This document shows positions 58,738-64,000 of a stretch of 64,000 bases of DNA, in pieces. Source of the DNA: Bdellovibrionales bacterium (GTDB lineage: Bacteria; Bdellovibrionota; Bdellovibrionia; Bdellovibrionales; UBA1609); assembly GCA_016714165.1 (NCBI GenBank), contig JADJNU010000001.1, positions 1,178,001 through 1,242,000 of the forward strand, given 5' to 3'. The notes beneath the pieces were generated by a model that was not told the DNA's origin, did not search any database, and saw only the letters and a list, made by a program, of their open reading frames with translations. Each line of letters begins with the position of its first letter. Position 1 is the stretch's first letter. The translations under genes and the position numbers were made by a program.

Positions 58738-60216
58738 ATGTCCCCACTCCAATTCCCAACTCAACAAATTGAGCTTGGCAACTTCATCGGAGGCGAATGG
58801 ATTCAAACTTCCGGGAAAAGGAGAAACGTCCTAAGCCCATACAATTCACAAATTCTTGGGTCTTTCAACGAATGCACGCCTTCTGAAATAGACCAAGCGA
58901 TACAAACGAGTTCGAAAGCCTTTTATCATTGGAGTCAAACAACACTTAAAGAACGATGTGGTCTGCTTCTCCGATGGCGTCAGATTTTGTTGAATAATTT
59001 GGATTCGATGACTCTTATTGTTTCTTCAGAATCCGGAAAAACTCCATCTGAGGCCAAAGCAGGCATTCTAAAGGGCATCGAAGTTTTAGAGTTTGCCTCG
59101 GCGCTACAGAACCTGGATACCGGGGGGCAAATGGAAGTCTCGCGCGGAGTGAACTGCGCTTTTCGCAGGGAACCCCTCGGAGTCGTAGCAGGAGTGACGC
59201 CCTTCAATTTTCCCGCCATGGTCCCAATGTGGATGATCCCCTTGGCTCTCGCGGCCGGCAATTGCTTTATCTGGAAGCCCTCAGAAAAAACTCCTCTCAC
59301 CTCAAAGTGGCTCGCAGACGGTTTGCGAGAAGCGGGGCTGCCAGCGGGAGTTTTTTCTGTTCTTCAGGGCGGGTCGTCGGCCGTCGAAAACATCATTGAC
59401 CATCCCGAAGTTAAAGCTCTTGCGTTTGTTGGGTCTTCCCCAGTCGCAGAATCAATTTATCGAAGAGGAACTCAACTGGGCAAGCGCGTCCTCGCCCTCG
59501 GAGGTGCAAAAAATCATATTTTTCTACTGCCGGATGCAAATCCTGAGTTAGCGGCCGAAGGGATTGGCGATTCCTTTACAGGCTGTGCGGGACAGCGCTG
59601 CATGGCGGCCAGTGTTCTTATTTCTATCGGCGACTGTGACGATCTCATAAAAAAAATCGCAGACCATGTGAGCAAAAAAAAATTGGGAACAGACATGGGA
59701 GCTATTATCAGCAAAGCTTCTCTGGATCGCCTGCTCGCAGCTATTTCAGAAGCAGAAAAAATGGGAGGAAAGCTCTTACTGGATGGCCGAAAAAATACTC
59801 CACCCAAGGGTTTTGAAAAAGGATTTTGGCTAGGACCTACTATCATCGATCATGCCCCTCGCCATTCTCAAGCTGCTTGTGAGGAAATTTTCGGGCCAGT
59901 TTTGGCAATTATCCACACAAGAAATCTCAGTGAAGCCATCGCCATCGAAAATTCGAGCAAATACGGAAACGCCGCCAGCATCTTCACCCAAAGCGGACCT
60001 CTTGCTGACCGCTTCGCTCGCGAAACCAAAGCCGGAATGATTGGGATCAATGTTGGAGTGCCTGTTCCACGTGAGCCCTTCTCCTTTGGAGGGGTGGGAG
60101 TGAGCAAATATGGCCACGGCGACATCACCGGAATGAGCGGCCTAGACTTCTGGACCAACCTCCGTAAAATTACAACCAAGTGGCAGAGTCAACCCGACCA
60201 AAATTGGATGAGCTGA
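58738..60216 (+). CDS. mmsA: Methylmalonate-semialdehyde dehydrogenase (CoA-acylating)
   Basis: 492 residues from the ATG at 58738, with AAGGAGG six bases upstream (a TTG at 58714 is in frame). NFPAMVPMWMIPLALAAGNCFIWKPSE and the catalytic segment FTGCAGQRCMAAS (nucleophile Cys near 288) are specific to the MmsA branch of the aldehyde dehydrogenase family, as is FSFGGVGVSKYGHGD near the end. It turns methylmalonate semialdehyde into propionyl-CoA in valine and thymine breakdown. It pairs in metabolism with the ETF-QO encoded elsewhere in this window. Confidence 0.93.
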   Translation: MSPLQFPTQQIELGNFIGGEWIQTSGKRRNVLSPYNSQILGSFNECTPSEIDQAIQTSSKAFYHWSQTTLKERCGLLLRWRQILLNNLDSMTLIVSSESGKTPSEAKAGILKGIEVLEFASALQNLDTGGQMEVSRGVNCAFRREPLGVVAGVTPFNFPAMVPMWMIPLALAAGNCFIWKPSEKTPLTSKWLADGLREAGLPAGVFSVLQGGSSAVENIIDHPEVKALAFVGSSPVAESIYRRGTQLGKRVLALGGAKNHIFLLPDANPELAAEGIGDSFTGCAGQRCMAASVLISIGDCDDLIKKIADHVSKKKLGTDMGAIISKASLDRLLAAISEAEKMGGKLLLDGRKNTPPKGFEKGFWLGPTIIDHAPRHSQAACEEIFGPVLAIIHTRNLSEAIAIENSSKYGNAASIFTQSGPLADRFARETKAGMIGINVGVPVPREPFSFGGVGVSKYGHGDITGMSGLDFWTNLRKITTKWQSQPDQNWMS

Positions 60217-60243
60217 CCCAAGTAGATAGGTCTCGACGCTGCG

Positions 60244-61985
60244 CTACCGCGCGATCACTTTCCTGCAAATGGATACAAGAGCAGGCTCGATCAATTGAGG
60301 AGTGGTAATGATATCTCTGCCATTTTCGCCCTGCGTCGTTTCTTCAAAATGAGCAAGCAACCCGCTCAATACACTGTTCCCCCCGTAGTAGGCATCCCGT
60401 GAAAACGATGGGTCTTCGAGTTCATGAATTGCGCCGTCTCGCGACACGAAGGCCGCCATGTTGTGCACAAAGTTTTCCAGAAGATTTCTGGCCCCTTTGC
60501 GAGAGGCCCATTTCCTGAGCCAGGGATTCGACCAAATATAAGGCTTAGGAACGCCATGTCTACCAAAGTAACTTCCATCTCTTTCAATAGAAACGTAAAC
60601 ACCGGTGAAATCAGCAATTCCGAGAAGCCAACCAGCAGTGGCGGCCAATTTTATTGGCAATTCTGCAGTTTCCGGTCCAAAATGAGATCCTAGTCCTCCC
60701 AAAACTATCGACCCCAGGGCAACCCCCGCTGATTGGATCAAATGAGAGCTCTTGATGAGGTGCAAATCATTGGCTTTTCCTACCGTCACATAAATTTCCA
60801 GAAGAACTCGAAAGGCATTTTCCAAAGCCTCTGGTGTTTTTGCACTGACCTCAAATTCTCCGACCGAAGGCTCCTTCTTTTTTGCTTCCAATAGCAACAG
60901 ATAATAAAGATCTATGAGATCAATCAATCGTCCCTTAACAGAAAGCACCGGGGCACTCAATCCATCTTCTCTTATTCTATTTCCTTCTGAATTATATCTC
61001 GGGCTATCGATGGCGGCATAAGCTGGGGCCACGGCTGCAATCTCATAAAAAATTCTCGAAGTCGTGCTTCCAGTAATTCTTCTTGAGTGTTCAAAACAGA
61101 GCCGCCGGACCCACCAGTGGACTCACTTCCTGCCTTAGGTGCCCGATCTTCCTCTTCAATTTCCTCTTCGATTTCCTCTTCGATTTCCTCTTTCAGCCCA
61201 TTTACAAATAACTCAGATACCGAAACCAATGCCGGAAACTGACGATCCAATCGTTTCTTCTCTCCTTCACTTAAGGGCCTCACCTCTTTCCTCAAGATTT
61301 CATCCAGCACGCGATGCAATTCCCGAGTTTTCCTTTTACGCTCCTCCAAATTTAACTGAGCTATGGCAATCTGCTCTGAGAGCTGATCGATCGACAAAGA
61401 AAATAAAACACCTGTCCCATTTGAATCCAACTCCCGCGCTTTCTCGCCCTTATGAAGACTTGTTCCCGTTAACAAAGGCTGGGATTTAATTTTAACTCCT
61501 TGAACAAACTCAAGCTCATAAACGACAACTTCCTCCCTACTCCCATTAACAAAAACCACCGCTTTCTGAGACCTCGACGATTTAGCTACTACCAAACGAT
61601 GCTGCGTTCCGCCCTCTGTCTTGTACTGAAGTTCTAATTCTAAGGTCTTTTCATCGAAATCGAATGCCATGCCATCCGTCTGGCTGTGCTGAAGAATTCC
61701 TTCGGTCCGGAAAGAAACTGATCTTGCGCGAATCGTCTCAGTCTCTGGAATCCTTCCCAAACCATCCAAAGTTGCAATTCTTCCTTGAGTGCTGTCTAGC
61801 ACCATCAATCGCTCGGTACCGGATTCAAGATCTCTTTTATCTTCCGTCGGCCTCGAATTTGATTTAGCTAAAAATATCTGAGCCTCAGCTATTGGGCTCA
61901 TTGTACTTAGCCCAACTGTGGCCAATCCCAAATAACAAAAGACACCAATTCCAAACCAAAAATGACAATGATCTATCTTCCGCAT
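60244..61985 (-). pseudogene. Exported protein of unknown function, interrupted by one frame shift
   Basis: ATG at 61985 with AAGGAGGG upstream. A signal segment ends at IAEAQ. A body rich in strands follows, with an acidic EEIE repeat (about 262-275) and a Gly/Ser stretch. The first frame stops at 60972. The second continues (FYEIAAVAPAYAAIDSP) to 60244. The break is at six A (plus strand) at 61047-61052; adding one base gives 580 residues. A 61-bp overlap of two separate genes would otherwise be needed. The second half has a Gly-rich hydrophobic segment (SAGVALGSIVLGGLGSHFG). No family recognised. Confidence 0.7.
61159..61194 (-). repeat. 12-bp repeat coding an EEIE acidic run
   Basis: Three copies of atttcctcttcg, the last with changes, encode Glu-Glu-Ile-Glu units on the minus strand. 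Slippage-prone but frame-preserving. Confidence 0.8.
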
Positions 61986-62229
61986 TTCCAACCCTCCTTA
62001 TTTGCAGTGAAGTGGGAAAAAAGTTTCATACCAAAGGAAACCCGCCGAACGCCGCCAAATAAAATATGGCGTGACGAATGTCTACCGTCTAGACTCCTGG
62101 AATTCAAACAGCTTTGAATCCTTTACCTTGTGGTTTGAAAATTAGGATGCTGTACAAAGTACCTAGCCAGTCATTTATCTACTTATCTGAAAACCCCGAA
62201 ATGGGAAACACAACTTACGACCGTTGGGT

Positions 62230-62940
62230 TTAGGGGGCTCGGCTGCCAAACTCCACACTAGTAGTTAAGAGCCTGACCGCCTGCTGATTTCCTCGACTCG
62301 CGGCCAAGTTGAGTGCTTGCTCACCTGCATCAATTAAGTGTCGATTGGTGGCGAGATCTTGATCCGAATAATTGTCTGCGCCAAATAGCCGATCAAGATC
62401 TGGATTCGGCTTCAAGGAATTGACGATTGACCAAAGCTCTCGGGCCACCTCTTCATCGCCTGACCTTGCGTTAAGCAAAGCGGCCGTGGCAAAAACTTTG
62501 GTATTTGTAACGATCGATGGAGATTGAATGCCAGACAGAAGTTTTAAGACCTTAACCGCCCCCACATTTTTGTCCCCCTTATTGTAAATATCCCATACCA
62601 AATCGTAGATTGCAGACTCGGCCTCAGGCACTTCAGACGGATTTGACTTACCTCCGCCATGTGACTTCAGAGCTGATACTTGCCTGAAGTAATTCTCTAT
62701 ACGGGGAGCAATTTCAAAGAACGGGCCCAACCTTTCTTCTCTGGAAGCGCTCCCCTCTATTCTTTTGACAAGTCTCGCTATTTCGTTTGTAGCCAACTCA
62801 ATTTGCGTTCTCAAAAAGCCAGTGCAAATTTGACCTGATGCCCAGGATTCGCTTGCCGAAAGAAAAAGTCCCACGAGCGCTAAAACCAAAGAAAATCGCC
62901 GCAGATTAAGAAAACCAAAAATCATAAAACCAAAAATCAT
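62230..62940 (-). CDS. Exported helical-repeat protein, unknown function
   Basis: 236 residues from the ATG at 62940, which follows GGAAAGGG with eight T between. The signal peptide (SLVLALVGLFLSASESWAS) is clear. The mature part is helical, with a terminal segment like an ankyrin or Sel1-type repeat (LIDAGEQALNLAASRGNQQAVRLLTTSVEFG). The frame is open to 63174, but that extension has no signal and crosses the inverted repeat region. No family recognised beyond the repeat-like end. Confidence 0.65.
   Translation of the reverse strand: MIFGFMIFGFLNLRRFSLVLALVGLFLSASESWASGQICTGFLRTQIELATNEIARLVKRIEGSASREERLGPFFEIAPRIENYFRQVSALKSHGGGKSNPSEVPEAESAIYDLVWDIYNKGDKNVGAVKVLKLLSGIQSPSIVTNTKVFATAALLNARSGDEEVARELWSIVNSLKPNPDLDRLFGADNYSDQDLATNRHLIDAGEQALNLAASRGNQQAVRLLTTSVEFGSRAP
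62911..62940 (-). repeat. 15-bp tandem duplication containing the start codon
   Basis: The 15-base unit aaaaccaaaaatcat occurs twice in direct tandem. On the minus strand each copy encodes MIFGF, so the gene has two in-frame ATGs exactly five codons apart. Confidence 0.9.
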
Positions 62941-63447
62941 AAAAAAAACCCTTTCCGCAATCATTGCGCCCGCCGTCAAACTCTTAGATACAAGGGAGAG
63001 CCTCAAATCAACATACCAGCAGCCGGAATGGGCATTATGCCAAATTCGTGCCTGACTTTTTAGACCCCAAATTGACCGAATTGACTCACAGGAAATCCTA
63101 CCAGTTCCTCCCAAAAATCTCAGGAGGAGAGATTGGGGATGATTTCGGAGCGAGTTTTGGGGGCCTGATGCCAAAAAACCGAGTTCGGCTTGGTGCGATG
63201 CTCACGAAGTGAGCGGCGCTGCCGGACGCATGTTTGAAGGTTTTTTGGCATCAGGCCCCCAAAACTCGCACTCCAAATCAAGAACACAAGAGAGTCCAGC
63301 CACCACCCCACCACCCCAGCCGAGTCCCAACTCAAGCCCAGCGCAAGTCCAACTCAAGCCCAATCCTAAGACCGGTTCCTCTTCTCCCGTTCACATAATA
63401 GAGCACACTCAGAGGAAAACTAATTAAGCTAAACATTAAAGGCTAGA
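62941..63447. other. Intergenic region with a long inverted repeat
   Basis: 507 bp between the two divergent genes. The inverted repeat at 63141-63279 is the only clear structure. The stretch after it (63290-63360) is rich in cca/cag motifs (repeated ccaccccaccacc-like bases) with no gene evident. Confidence 0.5.
63141..63279. repeat. Long inverted repeat with nested hairpin
   Basis: Arms at 63150-63180 and 63239-63269 are perfect reverse complements (31 bp). They extend with small bulges to 63141 and 63279 (GATTT and GGAG pair with CTCC and AAATC). The 58-bp centre holds another perfect hairpin, GCTCAC-gaa-GTGAGC (63200-63214), and outer CGGC/GCCG pairing. The shape fits a MITE, a REP-like element or a cruciform-forming site. 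No target duplication was seen at the tips. Confidence 0.85.
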
Positions 63448-64000
63448 ATGGCTAACATCATTGTTATAGAGAATGACACCAAAATTACCGCTCAGATTCG
63501 CCGATATTTTGGCGAACTGGACAATTCCCATCGCCTCCGCATTTTTCAAGCCTTGATGAATTCCAGCGTATCTATCTGAGGAAACCCCTCCAAAATCCCA
63601 GCGAAGGCCTGAAACAACACCCCCTCTTTCATTCTCTTACAAAAGATCAAATTGCCTGGCTGCAAACACAAAATTATGAGGTTGAATCCCCTTTCTCCGG
63701 AATGGCCGCGAAATTCATAACCAATGCAAATGGCAAGATTAAAGAAATAGATGCTGAGACCCAAAGCGGACCTCAGCTCTTTTCTCAAGATGTTAATCGT
63801 CTCCTAACGCGTGAAACGATCAAAGAACTAATTCCCAATCTCTTTCATTCGCTATGGGATGAGTTTATCAATCACTTTAAAGTCGACAAGGTCATCAGTA
63901 CGGCTCTTCCTTTTGTCGTCAAAGACGGTTTCTGCTGGGTCCTCAAGGTTTCAGGAAAGCGAACGGACGATGGCTCCCTCCAGCTTGTTTTGCGACATCA
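63448..64000 (+). pseudogene. Gene of unknown function, partial, interrupted by one frame shift
   Basis: ATG at 63448 with AAAGG upstream. The first frame gives MANIIVIENDTKITAQIRRYF and ends after 43 residues. The next frame continues at once with DEFQRIYLRKPLQNPSEG and stays open to the right edge. The break is at five T (63542-63546); adding one base yields IFSSLDEFQ. The protein is cytoplasmic by appearance, at least 184 residues, with no family recognised. The 3' end is outside the window. Confidence 0.7.

Overview
The window looks like a chromosomal segment of a Gram-negative, Bdellovibrio-like bacterium (Bdellovibrionota). This is inferred from the many lipoproteins and exported proteins of unknown family, the predicted outer-membrane barrels, the LemA/TPM cluster, and the block PAP2-mutL-miaA-yicC-gmk-rpoZ-rel. 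No rRNA, tRNA, CRISPR array or insertion sequence was seen.

Layout. 1-7.5 kb: three minus-strand lipoprotein genes, including a 1,262-residue metzincin-type zinc protease and a >1,000-residue lipoprotein that runs off the left edge. 8.0-16.0 kb: a minus-strand housekeeping operon (PAP2 phosphatase, mutL, miaA, yicC, gmk, rpoZ, rel) joining DNA repair, tRNA modification, GTP supply and the (p)ppGpp response. 16.2-33.7 kb: mostly single genes or pairs (lone AbrB-like antitoxin, SH3/barrel protein with a DPM1-like glycosyltransferase, DEAD helicase, MFS carrier, beta-propeller lipoprotein, PhoD phosphatase, endonuclease I, CBS protein, c-type cytochrome lipoprotein, von Willebrand A lipoprotein, cyclophilin). 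33.8-41.5 kb: patatin, then the most unusual locus: an E1-type [2Fe-2S]/PMP sugar 3-dehydratase homologue and a divergently transcribed HemN-like radical SAM protein, both with N-termini that read as Sec signal peptides. Downstream is a small mosaic of duplicated gene tails, then a multi-pass membrane protein, an AI-2E-type transporter and a cyclic-nucleotide-binding protein. 41.7-47.0 kb: ETF-ubiquinone oxidoreductase, a HIT protein, about 1.64 kb of nearly pure G/C runs that is very probably artefact, and a membrane protein. 47.1-54.3 kb: lemA-ygcG-TPM operon, NlpC/P60 lipoprotein, mnmH and a FecR/fibronectin-like envelope protein. 54.4-64 kb: RsbU-type phosphatase, barrel protein, ROK sugar kinase, methylmalonate-semialdehyde dehydrogenase, two exported proteins of unknown function, a long perfect inverted repeat and a partial gene at the right edge.

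Data quality. Seven genes that should be intact are broken by eight single-base frame shifts, all at short homopolymer runs (mutL, rhlE-like helicase, beta-propeller lipoprotein, ETF-QO, the FecR gene twice, the 60.2-62.0 kb gene, and the last gene). Together with the poly-G block this suggests uncorrected sequencing errors rather than gene decay. I give these genes as single broken features spanning the full locus.
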